Assembly: GCF_030295325.1 (NCBI RefSeq) | Contig: NZ_AP027059.1 | Location: 1,360,637 to 1,424,636 of the forward strand | From: Haliovirga abyssi | Lineage (GTDB): Bacteria; Fusobacteriota; Fusobacteriia; Fusobacteriales; Haliovirgaceae | Reading direction: 5' to 3' | DNA: 64,000 nucleotides | In this document: positions 19,501 through 28,025 of the stretch, one piece after another | How the letters are laid out: every line of letters begins with the position of its first letter | How positions within the stretch are numbered: position 1 is the stretch's first letter | Notes under the pieces: generated by a model | Told to the model about the DNA's origin: nothing | Seen by the model: only the letters and a program-made list of their open reading frames with translations | Database searches by the model: none | Position numbers and translations under genes: made by a program

Positions 19501-22500
19501 ATATATTTTTTTACTCCCATTACTATAAGTTGCTGCAACTAAATGCCAATTTCCATCTACATAATCTTTATCATATCCGAAATCATCTGTTGCAGTTCCT
19601 AAAGAACTTGTATCCCAACCTATATTATTATTCATATCATCTTTTAATGATAATCTAAAATTCTCACTTCTATCAAAACTTGATATTATTTGCTTATTTT
19701 CAGATGAAGATTTAACCCAAGCCATTACAGTTAAATCTGTTATCCCATTGGCATTTCCAAAATTAAGATTATCAATACTTAAATAATCTCCAGTTCCATC
19801 AAAATATCCACCTTTTCCATCTATTCCACCATCAACTGTGTGAAATCCTCCTTTTATTATTCCATTATTGTTATTATATGACATATCTTTTACTTTTCCT
19901 GATATTTCATTATCAAAATCATAATACACCAATAGATCTGGCTTGCTAACATAATTTTTCCCTATTTCATCTGCTGTTAAAGCTTTTCTGTAAATTTTCA
20001 CATCATCAATAGCCCCATTAAAATATCTATCATTATTTACACTTCTTCTGCCTATATCTAGTTTTTCATTTGATGTTAATAAATCTCCAGTATAACCAGT
20101 TGTTGTTTCTAAAGCCCCATTCACATATAGCTTCATATTAATTCCATCATATGTACCAACTACATAATACCATTTATCCGCAACTGGAGAAGTTGTACTT
20201 TGTATATATTTTCTTCCACTAGTTGTATTTATTGCAAATTCAAATTTATCATTACCACTGCTATGTTGTAATTGATATTGATCATCTCCATTTTTGGATA
20301 ATATTTCTGCATAATTTTCTCCTGTAGTTGGATCTATATTCCATTTTATCCAAGCTGATAATGTTAATTGTTTTGTTGGATTCAAACTTTCTGAATCATC
20401 TACTTCAACATATCCTGTGCTTCCATCAAAACTTAAAGCTTTTCCAGAATCTCCATCTCTATTTTCAGTCTCTACTACTCCACCATTTATAATCCCATCA
20501 TTATTAAAGCCTGAACTATCTAATGTTAATCCTCCATCAAATTTATATTCAGCAACTAAATCTTGTCCTTCTAAATATAAGCTATTTATCTCACTTTGAC
20601 TTAACTCTTTTGAATATATTCTAAATTCATCTATATATCCATCAAACCAGTAATCAGGACCAGTCGTCCCATCTTCACTATTTGCTTCAGAGCCAGTTCC
20701 AACAAATCCATATCTTAATGTATTACTTCCCAAACCTGTTTCATTTCCAGCTTTGCTCTCAACTAAATTTCCATCTACATATATTTTTTTATTCCCTTTA
20801 TTATAAGTTGCTACCACAAAATGCCACTTTCCATCTGTATAATCACTGCTGCTTCCAAAATCATCTGTTACATTCCCAGAAGTTGTATCCCAACCTATAT
20901 TATTATTCATATCATCTTTTAAAGATAATCTCCAATTTTCACTTCTATCAAAGCTTGATATTATCTGTCTGTTTTTACTATCTGATTTTACCCAAGCTGC
21001 CACACTTAAATTTTCTAAATCTGCACTATTTTTAAAATTCAAAGCTTTTATCGCTAAATAATCTCCATTTCCATCAAAATAACCACATTTACCTACTTTC
21101 CCACTGTTTACTATAGAAAAGTCCCCTTTTTCTATCCCATCATAACCATTTTCAGTTGTATCCTTTACATATCCTAAACTGTCATCTTCAAAATCATAAT
21201 AAAGTAACAGATCTGATTTCTGTTGATATAAATAATTTTCTGGTATAATTTCTCTTGTACCACCTGGAGGTATCCAAGATAATTGTGCTACTGCATTTCC
21301 TGTATTTTCATAATATTCCATTTTTATATAATACTCTTTATTTGCCTCTAAATTTATTGTTGCTGTATCATCTGTAGTTCCATGCAAAGTCCAATTATTA
21401 ATTAAGGTATTAGTTGAATCTTTTATCCATAATCTAACTCCATCATCTGATGTTGTTATAAATTGATAATTCCCAGCAATATCTTTTGTTTTTACAAATC
21501 CTTCCCATCTCACTGAAAAATCGTCATTATTTATAAGACTATCTGGAGATCCAGTCCCCCAATTAAAATTTATTTCATTATCTATTCTAGTTAAAGCTGG
21601 AGTCCCATTTAGATCTATATTATTAAAATATTCTCCTTTGATACAATTATATGAAGGACTAGTTTCTTTATAATAATCTTTTATCTCTTGACCAGTTAAA
21701 GCTTTATTATAAATTTTTATATTGTCTATTGCTCCTTTTAAATTTTTTCCAGTTATTAATTTATTTGATGATATATTTATATTTCCACTTTTTCCAACAA
21801 AATTATCTCTAACATTATTTATATATATATCCATAGATGAGCCATCATATGTTCCGCTTACTAAATACCATTTTTTAGCAGAAATATTACTATTTGAAAT
21901 TAATTTTGTACCATTTATTTCAAAAAATAATTTTCCATTTTCATATCCAATTCCATACTGTCCATTTTTTTCAGTTACATAAGTAGCTATAGTTGGTAAT
22001 TCGTCAAATTTCACCCAACTCATTACAGATATTTTATCTGTAGGATTTAAACTTCCAGAGTCGGCTGTTTCAATATAGCTATCTACATTCCCTGCGAATC
22101 CATATGCTTCATTCGCTTTTCCACTATTATTTCCAGTAAGTGTTATATTATAACCTATCCCAGTATTATTATTTCCACTACTGTCATTAGTATCTCCTAT
22201 AAATTCATAATCTAATATTAGATCAGAATAGGCTTGTGCTAAATTTAAAGCTGGAATAATCTCTCTTGTCCCACTTGGTGGAATCCATGATAATTGTGCT
22301 ACTGCTGCTCCTGTATGTTCATAATATTCCATTTTTATATAATATTCTTTATTTGCCTCTAATGTTATTGTCCCTGTATTATCTGTGCTTCCATGCAAAC
22401 TCCAGTTACTTATTAATGGCGTACTGCTATCTTTTACCCATAATTTCACTCCATCATCTGATGTTGTTATGAATTGATAATCTCCAGCAATATTTTTTGT

Positions 22501-23736
22501 TTTTACGACACCTTCCCATCTCACTGAAAAATCGTCATTATTCACAACAGTATCAGGAGAGCCAGTCCCCCAATTAAAATTTATTTCATTATCTATTCTC
22601 TCCAAAACTGGAGTTCCTGATAAAGTTATATTATTAAAATATTTTCCTTTTATCCCTTTATATGACGGCTTTTCTTCATTATACATATTTAATATTTCAG
22701 TGTTATTTAAAGCTAAATTATAAATTTTAACTTCATCTATAATCCCAGAAAAATTTTTCCCCGTTAGTATAGAGTTTGTGTTAGTAATTATAGGATCGGA
22801 ATAATTTGTTTGATTTTCTAAATTCCCATTTACATATATTTTTAATGAACTTCCATCATAAGTCCCAACTACAAAATACCATCTATTAGTATTTACAATA
22901 GAACTACTTTCTATACTTTTATTCCCATTTAATCCAAATGAAAATTTACTATTATCACCATTATGACCTAATGAATATTGTCCTGATTTATCAATAATTT
23001 TATTGTTTAATACTCCATCTTGAGGATTTATATCCCATTTTACCCAACTAGCAACAGTAATATTTGATGAAATATTTAAACTATTCGAATTTGAAGTAGA
23101 TATATAACTACTATTTGTTCCAGCAAATTTATACGCACTATCATTTCTATTATTTCTATCTTGAGTTAATACTGCATTAGATACTATTCCATTATTATTA
23201 TTTCCACTACTATCTTTTGCATCTCCTATTAATCTATAATCTAATACCAAATCAGAAAAAGCCTCTTTTAAATTTGAAGCAGATATAATCTCTCTTGTTC
23301 CACCTGGTGGTATCCAAGATAATTGTGCTACTGCTGCTCCTGTATGTTCATAATATTCCATTTTTATATAATATTCTTTATTTGCCTCTAATGTTATTGT
23401 TCCTGTATTATCTGTAGTTCCATGCAAAGTCCAATTACTTATTAATGGTGTACTACTATCTTTTATCCATAATTTTACTCCATCATCTGATGTTGTTATA
23501 AATTGATAATCTCCACTAATATTTTTTGTTAATAATACTCCTTCCCATCGCACTGAAAAATCGTCATTATTAATAGTACTAGGACTCCCACTCCCCCAAT
23601 TAAAATTTATTTCATTATCTATTCTCTCTAAAGCAACTCCTCCACTTAAATCAATACTATTATAATACTCTCCTTTTATTCCCCCAAAAACAATTACAGA
23701 TATAATAAAATATAATATAATCCCCGCTCTTTTCAT
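13507..23736 (-). CDS. Giant secreted PA14/LamG/lamin-tail protein
   Basis: A 3,409-residue protein. The start is ATG 23736, preceded by GGAGGAG; an upstream TTG would absorb that site. Residues 1-22 are a signal peptide. Then follow PA14-like domains at about 22-155, 355-502 and 699-838, each with INFNWG, DDFSVRWEG, TTSDDGVKLW and VAQLSWIPP marks, alternating with LamG-like jelly rolls at about 158-349, 505-688 and 842-1052. Six further LamG-like domains run to about 2347 (motifs DSSGNNNNG, YVNG, IDDVKIY). A lamin-tail-like domain begins near 2350 (VINEVMWAGDEYIELRN). The C-terminal 850 residues are Ig-like, with two repeats about 120 apart marked by VEWTNGETPEG. No membrane anchor or sorting tail is evident. 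These domains usually bind carbohydrate or proteins at the surface, so an adhesin or polysaccharide-binding role is likely. It appears monocistronic between two hairpins. Confidence 0.9.
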   Translation of the reverse strand: MKRAGIILYFIISVIVFGGIKGEYYNSIDLSGGVALERIDNEINFNWGSGSPSTINNDDFSVRWEGVLLTKNISGDYQFITTSDDGVKLWIKDSSTPLISNWTLHGTTDNTGTITLEANKEYYIKMEYYEHTGAAVAQLSWIPPGGTREIISASNLKEAFSDLVLDYRLIGDAKDSSGNNNNGIVSNAVLTQDRNNRNDSAYKFAGTNSSYISTSNSNSLNISSNITVASWVKWDINPQDGVLNNKIIDKSGQYSLGHNGDNSKFSFGLNGNKSIESSSIVNTNRWYFVVGTYDGSSLKIYVNGNLENQTNYSDPIITNTNSILTGKNFSGIIDEVKIYNLALNNTEILNMYNEEKPSYKGIKGKYFNNITLSGTPVLERIDNEINFNWGTGSPDTVVNNDDFSVRWEGVVKTKNIAGDYQFITTSDDGVKLWVKDSSTPLISNWSLHGSTDNTGTITLEANKEYYIKMEYYEHTGAAVAQLSWIPPSGTREIIPALNLAQAYSDLILDYEFIGDTNDSSGNNNTGIGYNITLTGNNSGKANEAYGFAGNVDSYIETADSGSLNPTDKISVMSWVKFDELPTIATYVTEKNGQYGIGYENGKLFFEINGTKLISNSNISAKKWYLVSGTYDGSSMDIYINNVRDNFVGKSGNINISSNKLITGKNLKGAIDNIKIYNKALTGQEIKDYYKETSPSYNCIKGEYFNNIDLNGTPALTRIDNEINFNWGTGSPDSLINNDDFSVRWEGFVKTKDIAGNYQFITTSDDGVRLWIKDSTNTLINNWTLHGTTDDTATINLEANKEYYIKMEYYENTGNAVAQLSWIPPGGTREIIPENYLYQQKSDLLLYYDFEDDSLGYVKDTTENGYDGIEKGDFSIVNSGKVGKCGYFDGNGDYLAIKALNFKNSADLENLSVAAWVKSDSKNRQIISSFDRSENWRLSLKDDMNNNIGWDTTSGNVTDDFGSSSDYTDGKWHFVVATYNKGNKKIYVDGNLVESKAGNETGLGSNTLRYGFVGTGSEANSEDGTTGPDYWFDGYIDEFRIYSKELSQSEINSLYLEGQDLVAEYKFDGGLTLDSSGFNNDGIINGGVVETENRDGDSGKALSFDGSTGYVEVDDSESLNPTKQLTLSAWIKWNIDPTTGENYAEILSKNGDDQYQLQHSSGNDKFEFAINTTSGRKYIQSTTSPVADKWYYVVGTYDGINMKLYVNGALETTTGYTGDLLTSNEKLDIGRRSVNNDRYFNGAIDDVKIYRKALTADEIGKNYVSKPDLLVYYDFDNEISGKVKDMSYNNNNGIIKGGFHTVDGGIDGKGGYFDGTGDYLSIDNLNFGNANGITDLTVMAWVKSSSENKQIISSFDRSENFRLSLKDDMNNNIGWDTSSLGTATDDFGYDKDYVDGNWHLVAATYSNGSKKIYVDGEKVAEKTGVHASKGIGTGADRYGFVGTGSEATTVDGATGPDYWFNGIMDDFKIYSRELSSSEISKIYTNGLKLIAHYKLDSDTNDYSGNNHNGTGTNISFDSNGEVDGAGVFNGVDSNILTDDFSVPETFSVVMWANPNSIDESGFISKTDLSGNNIFDFGYDNNGVFVKIRDSINSEGIKLKGWEHLAVVIKKIDANRSNVKVYRNSEILWEKDMNSVIGDSIGNGWKIGANSTNKYFNGELDDIRIYGKELSVDEITELYRAAGANENFTIYYPFTHNNPDSVTPDSTKDESNSGNDGILHNGVTIQDETKRVNLGKTAYFDGIDDYIEVPNTDSINTGVHDKRSISLWFKPEDLNSRQILYEEGGTVRGLNIYIYNGRLYFGGWNEPSNESNWKYSSISTDEIEVDKWYHAVLVLDGTDQLTSGAFKAYLNSRLLDEQEGSKLWPHPGLVGIGAENNGTKFHDIGDDGGSTKYFFKGYMDEIHTFNEAINQDKIDELYSVGLDVIAYYPFDDSTSNDKSGNGNNGTLYGGVRYEDGYFGKEALFNGIDGYINLTDFYVPPTFTVAMWVRPDETQTNQAFVSKSFTNGDNLFTAGYSTTGLYVDLNDKNIDFSSSGFKSREFQQFVVKVEKLTALSSKVTVYINGEKKSEENVSSAFNEVYGNSWILGKDINNNYFQGNMDDVKFYGRGLSDEEVADLYKEIHKDYKNRLEIYYPFERDTGDGKVKDESESGNDGVKHGNIIYEPGKQEQGARFDGASYVEVPNTEDLNTATISKRTVSLWFKTDDVTTKQVLYEEGGTVRGLNIYIENGKIYYGGWNEPTSESNWDYSFISADIVAGRWYNAVLVLDGTSNLENGAMKAYLNMELVGTAEGSKLWPHPGNIGVGAVNNGTKFHDSGDYRGTGLYYTGLLDEIRIYRDALSLEELQKIYGYQKIVINEVMWAGDEYIELRNKTPYDVDLEGWMINNAQYSQNSNPYIEIANAKGISGSSTTIPADGYLLIQNEDNSNITGWTIADNSVTSNEKVRVFVCADSNKMNLNNSGEQLILKDNNYITVDMVNIENSSWPKGKNEVGGISMERFQENTIPPGTASGDGTLDTSWYTFTGVTDSNIQKNLDKYGNIRKGTPGDSNSLLFKINSVSPINFTDKTLTATINIADYLYGQTEHEPKDYIDSIEFSIGNSEVYSKDNVIVPWEEIPSKGTDINKDLSSYTLEGNYYIYVREKKGTIYSDVYVSNSVYLNTIINITDVWDTLSGDNSKDYDVTSRSSGIYGMIKIDATSNVDSINYFEYKIYVKNSSGVESVVQNWVNNNKNLEISQGGIPLTNNYTYYIEVRADYGVNHKKTAPVRSDGIICKTEFGNINIYKNNSKTDEILESIWNNTGEPVDSKIYIEWIEDSYASSYEYGMKAGSKDSITISDGDFTGNTTATNLDDFNISEGVKTFFIRAVYPDGVKGQIKKFELKIDDTKPDITGMGLIDVRADLTSDVEWTNGETPEGATYTLKCMYNGATDSLSGVDHYEYGAWNRSENVTVFDWENRGVSTGVTTKSGLSLTEYDNTDNTIYIQKIRVYDKAGNYIDVETNGVKFDKTKPDVSGMNLIDVRADKTEDVEWTNGETPEGVTYTLKYNYKGALDNLSGVNHYEYGVWDSEGVVSNWENIGNTTGTGIKSALNLTEYDNTKPNELIYIQKMKVYDKAGNISDVVETNGVKLDITKPVISNIYLRDNDSDVYRTGETSGIYYGNSSNLKLNIAASDNLAGVGGMKYGLSGDLSSENYILYNSPTDFSLNLGNDGEKDIFVQVVDNAGNESVIKGSKSEFNNIFNYDNTVPVFNAINGNGDKLGYQEKEGSEIIIPLTSGTAIAYNYIFDSNDCDTSDKDIDVKLIFNPTENYIWKIIIANNSIEEIGEFNDSSGNLYKSVIWQNASGDYADTNPMEIKLYDKAGNYVEEDRVFIKILSGDINKKIIDAYIDIYGKKKHIYYIETSNGNFEKYYLDSDK

Positions 23737-23855
23737 AATAATCTCCTCCAAAATTTACATTGTAATTTTTATAAACTTTTGACACTCCCAATTTAAAAAT
23801 ATTTTACTTTTAATTATTAATTATCAGTTATCCATTATCTTTTTCTCTACTATAT

Positions 23856-23861
23856 ATTATA
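23856..23861 (-). promoter_or_regulatory. Candidate -10 for giant surface protein
   Basis: Perfect TATAAT on the minus strand, about 120 bases ahead of the ATG; no good -35 at 17 bases. Weak call. Confidence 0.35.
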
Positions 23862-23884
23862 CCCCATTTTCACCTATTTTCCTA

Positions 23885-23924
23885 CAAAAAAAAAGAGTTG
23901 CCATTATAATATGACAACTCTTTT
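23885..23924 (-). terminator. Intrinsic terminator after glgB
   Basis: AAAAGAGTTG/CAACTCTTTT stem, extended by CAT/ATG after a mismatch, with a run of T residues on the minus-strand side. It lies just past the glgB stop codon. Confidence 0.8.
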
Positions 23925-23929
23925 ATAAA

Positions 23930-26125
23930 TTATTTTTTTAATTTAAAATATACACCTGCAAGTGGTGGCAAAGTTATATCAATCGAATAACCTTTTCCTT
24001 GCCATGGAATTTGCTCACTCCAAACTCCACCATAATTCCCATTATTACTTCCAAAATAATTTTCCGAATCACTATTTAATATCTCTTCATAGTAACCTTC
24101 ATCAGGAACTCCTAATCTATATCCATATCTAACCATAGGAGTAAAATTAAATACACAAACTATTCTTTCATCAGGATTATTCCCTTTTCTTACAAATGAA
24201 ATAACACTATTGTCTGCATCATTAAAATCTATCCATTCAAATCCTTCACCAGAAAAATCATTTTCCCATAATCCATTATTTTCTTTATATACTCCATTTA
24301 AATCTTTTATAAAATTTTTCAAATTATTATGTGGAGCATATTCTAACAAATCCCAATCTAAACTTTGTTTACAATTCCATTCTTTCCATTGTCCAAATTC
24401 TCCGCCCATAAATATTAGTTTCTTCCCAGGATGAGCGTACATATATGAATAAAATAGTCTTAAATTAGCAAATTTTTCCCAATATTCTCCAGGCATTTTA
24501 TCTAACATAGATTTTTTTCCATGAACTACTTCATCATGAGATAAAACTAATATAAAATTTTCTGAAAAAGCATATACTAAAGAAAAAGTTAAACTATTTT
24601 GATGATATCTTCTAAATATAGGGTTTTTTTCAATATATTCAAGAGTATCATTCATCCATCCCATATTCCATTTCATAGAAAAACCAAGTCCACCTAAATA
24701 TGTTGGCTTCGATACTCCTTGCCAATCTGTTGATTCTTCAGCGATTGTTACTATTCCAGGATAATATTCATGAGAAATAGAATTAAAATATTGTAAAAAC
24801 TCTATTGCTTCAAGATTTTCCCTACCCCCAAATTTATTAGGTACCCATTCATCTGCTTCTCTGCTATAATCCAAATATAACATTGATGCTACAGCATCCA
24901 CCCTTACACCATCAAAATGAAATTTATCAAACCAATATAATGCGTTACTTATTAAAAAGTTTTTAACTTCATTTCTTCCATAATTAAATATATAAGTTCC
25001 CCAATCTTTATGCTCCCCTTGTCTTGGATCTGCATGTTCATAAAGAGCTGTTCCATCAAATCTTCCTAATCCATGTACATCTTTTGGAAAATGTCCAGGA
25101 ACCCAATCTAATATAACTCCTATATTCTTTTCATGAAATTTATCTATTAAATACATTAAATCTTCAGGTTTTCCAAATCTACTTGTTGTTGAAAAATATC
25201 CTGTAACTTGATATCCCCAAGACTCATCTAATGGATGTTCTAATATTGGCATAAATTCTACATGTGTAAAATTATTTTCACTTACATAATTTACTAATAA
25301 ATCCGCCATTTCTCTATAAGTTAAAACTCTATTTTCCTCTTCTACTTTTCTTGCCCAAGAACCTAAATGTACTTCATAAGTTGACATTGGAGAGTTCAAT
25401 TGATCTTTTTCTCTTCTATTTTTTAGCCACTTATCATCATTCCAGTCATATTTGTTATCTATTTCATAAACTACAGAGGCATTATCTGGTCTTACTTCTG
25501 AATAAAAGGCATATGGATCTGATTTTAATAAAATATCATTATTTTTAGTTTTAATCTCAAATCTATACAGTTCACCTTCTCCAATATTAGGAATAAATAG
25601 CTCCCATACTCCAGAATTTCCTAATATTCTCATTTGATTAACTCTTCCATCCCAACTATTGAAATGTCCAACTACACTTACTCTTTCTGCTTCTGGTGCC
25701 CATACTCCAAAAGAAACTCCTTTTACTCCATCAATCTCTTTTATGTGTGCTCCCAATTTCTCATAAATTCTATGGTGATTTCCTTCATTAAATAGATACA
25801 TATCATATTCTGTTATTGAAGGTAAAAATGAATACGCATCGTATCTTTCCCATTCAACACCATTATGACCTGTATATTTAAATTTATATTTTGCAAAATC
25901 TTCTAATTCTACTTTTTTTTCAAATAACCCATCTTCTGTAATTCTATCCATTTCTATAGGGCTTTCTAATTCATTAAAAATTATTTCTATTTTTTTTACT
26001 GCTGGATTATATGCTCTAATTGAAAAATCTTTCTCATTTATTTTATGAATTCCTAAAACACCATGAGGATCTCTTGAAGTAGCATTTACTATTTGATTAA
26101 TTTCCCATTCATTTAATGTTGTCAT
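23930..26125 (-). CDS. glgB: 1,4-alpha-glucan branching enzyme
   Basis: Forms alpha-1,6 branches in glycogen. At 731 residues it has the full bacterial length: an N-terminal beta-sandwich (starting DPHGVLGIH), a CBM48-type module with FGVWAPEAERVSVVG, and a GH13 barrel. Catalytic residues are visible: nucleophile Asp in GVRVDAVAS (about 411), acid/base Glu in IAEESTDW (about 463) and Asp in LSHDEVVHG (about 528). DWVPGHFPKD is also present. It starts 34 bases after dnaN and ends at a terminator, so it is the last gene of the plsY-glgB run. Other glycogen genes are absent nearby. Confidence 0.97.
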   Translation of the reverse strand: MTTLNEWEINQIVNATSRDPHGVLGIHKINEKDFSIRAYNPAVKKIEIIFNELESPIEMDRITEDGLFEKKVELEDFAKYKFKYTGHNGVEWERYDAYSFLPSITEYDMYLFNEGNHHRIYEKLGAHIKEIDGVKGVSFGVWAPEAERVSVVGHFNSWDGRVNQMRILGNSGVWELFIPNIGEGELYRFEIKTKNNDILLKSDPYAFYSEVRPDNASVVYEIDNKYDWNDDKWLKNRREKDQLNSPMSTYEVHLGSWARKVEEENRVLTYREMADLLVNYVSENNFTHVEFMPILEHPLDESWGYQVTGYFSTTSRFGKPEDLMYLIDKFHEKNIGVILDWVPGHFPKDVHGLGRFDGTALYEHADPRQGEHKDWGTYIFNYGRNEVKNFLISNALYWFDKFHFDGVRVDAVASMLYLDYSREADEWVPNKFGGRENLEAIEFLQYFNSISHEYYPGIVTIAEESTDWQGVSKPTYLGGLGFSMKWNMGWMNDTLEYIEKNPIFRRYHQNSLTFSLVYAFSENFILVLSHDEVVHGKKSMLDKMPGEYWEKFANLRLFYSYMYAHPGKKLIFMGGEFGQWKEWNCKQSLDWDLLEYAPHNNLKNFIKDLNGVYKENNGLWENDFSGEGFEWIDFNDADNSVISFVRKGNNPDERIVCVFNFTPMVRYGYRLGVPDEGYYEEILNSDSENYFGSNNGNYGGVWSEQIPWQGKGYSIDITLPPLAGVYFKLKK

Positions 26126-26159
26126 TGCTCTCCCCCTTATTATTTTTAATATTCTCTTT

Positions 26160-27284
26160 TTAATCTTCTCTTAATGCTAATGGCATAGTTAAATATATAA
26201 ATTTATTATTACCTTCTCCCTCAATTAAAACTCCACTACTTGCATTTGACATATTCAATTCTATATTTTCTTCTTCTACTTGCAATATATAATCTAAAAT
26301 AAATTTTACATTTAAAGAAATTTTAAGGTCATCACCCTCTTTTAATATATCTAACTCTTCATTTACTTTTGCTTTATCTGAAATACCTTTTATATATAAT
26401 TTATTCCCAACAAAATTAAATAATCCACTATTTTTACCTTCTTTATTATTTCTAACAAATAATAGCACTCTCTTCATTAATGATATCATCTCATCTTTTT
26501 TCATAAAAATTTTCTTACTATATTCTTGATTTTTTAATATATTTGCATAATCAGGATAAGCTAAATCTATAATTCTACTTAATATTGCAACTTCTCCAAT
26601 TACAAAAAATATTTGGTTCCCCTCAAATTTTAAATTAATGACATCACCTTCAATAGTTTTTAAAGTTTTTATTAAACTATCTACCGTTTTTAAAGGTATA
26701 CTAATTTTTAAAATTTTATTGCTCACTGTATCTGTAGATAAAGTTTCTTCAAAATAAGCCAATCTAAAACTATCAGTCCCTATCATTTTTATCTTTTTAT
26801 CTTCTATTTCTAATCTAACACAATTTACTGCTAAATTCTCTGTATCACTTGTTGCTATACTCACTTTTTCCAAACCGTCTAAAAATATAGTTTTGTTAAT
26901 ATAATATTCATTTCCATGCTCTAATAATTTTATTCTTGGATATTCATCAGAATCATATACGTAAAATTCTGATTCAGAATATTTTGTTATTACTTTCAAT
27001 TCCCCATCTTTTTCATTTATCTGTACAGTTTCATCTGAAATTTCTTTTAAATATTCCACTAATAATTTATGAGAAAATGCGACTGTCCCTTCTTCAATAA
27101 CTTCCCCTTCTATTGTTGAAGTAATTGTCATCTCAAGATCTGTTCCTTTTAATGTTATTATATTTCCTTTTGCTTCCATAAAAAGTCCAGAGATTATCGG
27201 TCTTATTTTATTTTCTGATATTGCTCTTTCTACTATTTGAATTACTCCTAAAAATTTTACTCTATTTACTTTTATATTTAACAT
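26160..27284 (-). CDS. dnaN: DNA polymerase III subunit beta (sliding clamp)
   Basis: Ring-shaped processivity clamp of the replicative polymerase. At 374 residues it has the normal length, with three clamp domains. Marks include an N-terminal VERAISENKIRPIISGL, SHKLLVEYLKEI, IGTDSFRLAY in the middle and the conserved C-terminal YLTMPLALRED. The start is ATG 27284 with GGAGAG upstream; an in-frame TTG at 27308 overlaps the preceding gene and has no site. Unusually it is not beside dnaA but follows two STAS-protein genes and a sigma-factor gene. I cannot tell whether it is the only clamp gene of the genome. Confidence 0.95.
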   Translation of the reverse strand: MLNIKVNRVKFLGVIQIVERAISENKIRPIISGLFMEAKGNIITLKGTDLEMTITSTIEGEVIEEGTVAFSHKLLVEYLKEISDETVQINEKDGELKVITKYSESEFYVYDSDEYPRIKLLEHGNEYYINKTIFLDGLEKVSIATSDTENLAVNCVRLEIEDKKIKMIGTDSFRLAYFEETLSTDTVSNKILKISIPLKTVDSLIKTLKTIEGDVINLKFEGNQIFFVIGEVAILSRIIDLAYPDYANILKNQEYSKKIFMKKDEMISLMKRVLLFVRNNKEGKNSGLFNFVGNKLYIKGISDKAKVNEELDILKEGDDLKISLNVKFILDYILQVEEENIELNMSNASSGVLIEGEGNNKFIYLTMPLALRED

Positions 27285-27300
27285 ATTCTCTCCTATCCTC

Positions 27301-27642
27301 CTAGTCAAAACTTTTCAACCCTTCTGCTTCTGTGTTAAAAATTTCAAAAAATTTATTTAATCTTGTTAATTCGAATATTTTTCTTATACTCTCTGTTAAA
27401 TTTGTTATTTTTAAATTTCCTTTTTCTTTTCTGCTCTTCTTTAACATTGCTACTAAAACCCCAAGACCTGAACTGTCCATATAAGATACTTTTTCTAAAT
27501 TTATTAAAAGTCTATTTTTATTATCTTCTAATAATTTATTAAGCTCTTTTTTCAAAGATATCGAAGTATATACATCAACTTCACCATCTATCTTTACAAT
27601 AGTAACTTTCTTTTTTTTATCTTCGCTATATGATACTTTCAT
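27301..27642 (-). CDS. STAS-domain anti-sigma-factor antagonist (SpoIIAA/RsbV-like)
   Basis: A 113-residue single STAS domain. DGEVDVYTS and MDSSGLGVLV are the signature, with the phosphorylatable Ser in DSSG (about 57). Start ATG 27642 with GGAGG five bases upstream. Such proteins bind an anti-sigma kinase and are switched by Ser phosphorylation. It sits 39 bases from a second STAS gene and downstream of a sigma factor, but no kinase gene is nearby. Confidence 0.9.
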   Translation of the reverse strand: MKVSYSEDKKKKVTIVKIDGEVDVYTSISLKKELNKLLEDNKNRLLINLEKVSYMDSSGLGVLVAMLKKSRKEKGNLKITNLTESIRKIFELTRLNKFFEIFNTEAEGLKSFD

Positions 27643-27681
27643 TTTTACCTCCATCTATTTATTCTATAATTTTAAAATATT

Positions 27682-28008
27682 TTACTTTATATTGCTTTCA
27701 TCATACTCTATTGTAAATACTTTATCAAGACTTGTCAATTCCAAGACTTGTTTTATTGCATTTTTAGGAGATAATAAAATCATTTTCCCATTTATTTTTT
27801 TTAATCTCTTCATTGTAGATACTAAAACTCCTAATCCAGAACTATCTACATACTCTACATTTCTAAGATCTATTATTATTTCTTTTACTCCGTTATCTAT
27901 CATTTCTGATAATTCCTCTCTTATTTCAGAAGCGTTATATACTTCAATCTCTTCCGTGGGAATATATATTGCTTTTTCTTCTGTTATTTTTTTTATTTCT
28001 CTCCCCAT
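27682..28008 (-). CDS. STAS-domain anti-sigma-factor antagonist, second copy
   Basis: A 108-residue STAS protein, with a VDSSGLGVLV signature matching the neighbour. Start ATG 28008, since AGGAG precedes it; an in-frame GTG three codons upstream overlaps the site. It lies 17 bases after the sigma-factor stop. The two copies differ outside the signature, so they probably answer different kinases. Confidence 0.9.
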   Translation of the reverse strand: MGREIKKITEEKAIYIPTEEIEVYNASEIREELSEMIDNGVKEIIIDLRNVEYVDSSGLGVLVSTMKRLKKINGKMILLSPKNAIKQVLELTSLDKVFTIEYDESNIK

Positions 28009-28025
28009 ACAAATCACTCCTTTCT

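Noticed and set aside
19380-21035. Plus-strand open frames opposite the giant PA14/LamG gene
   Set aside because: Antisense shadows with biased composition and no start signals.
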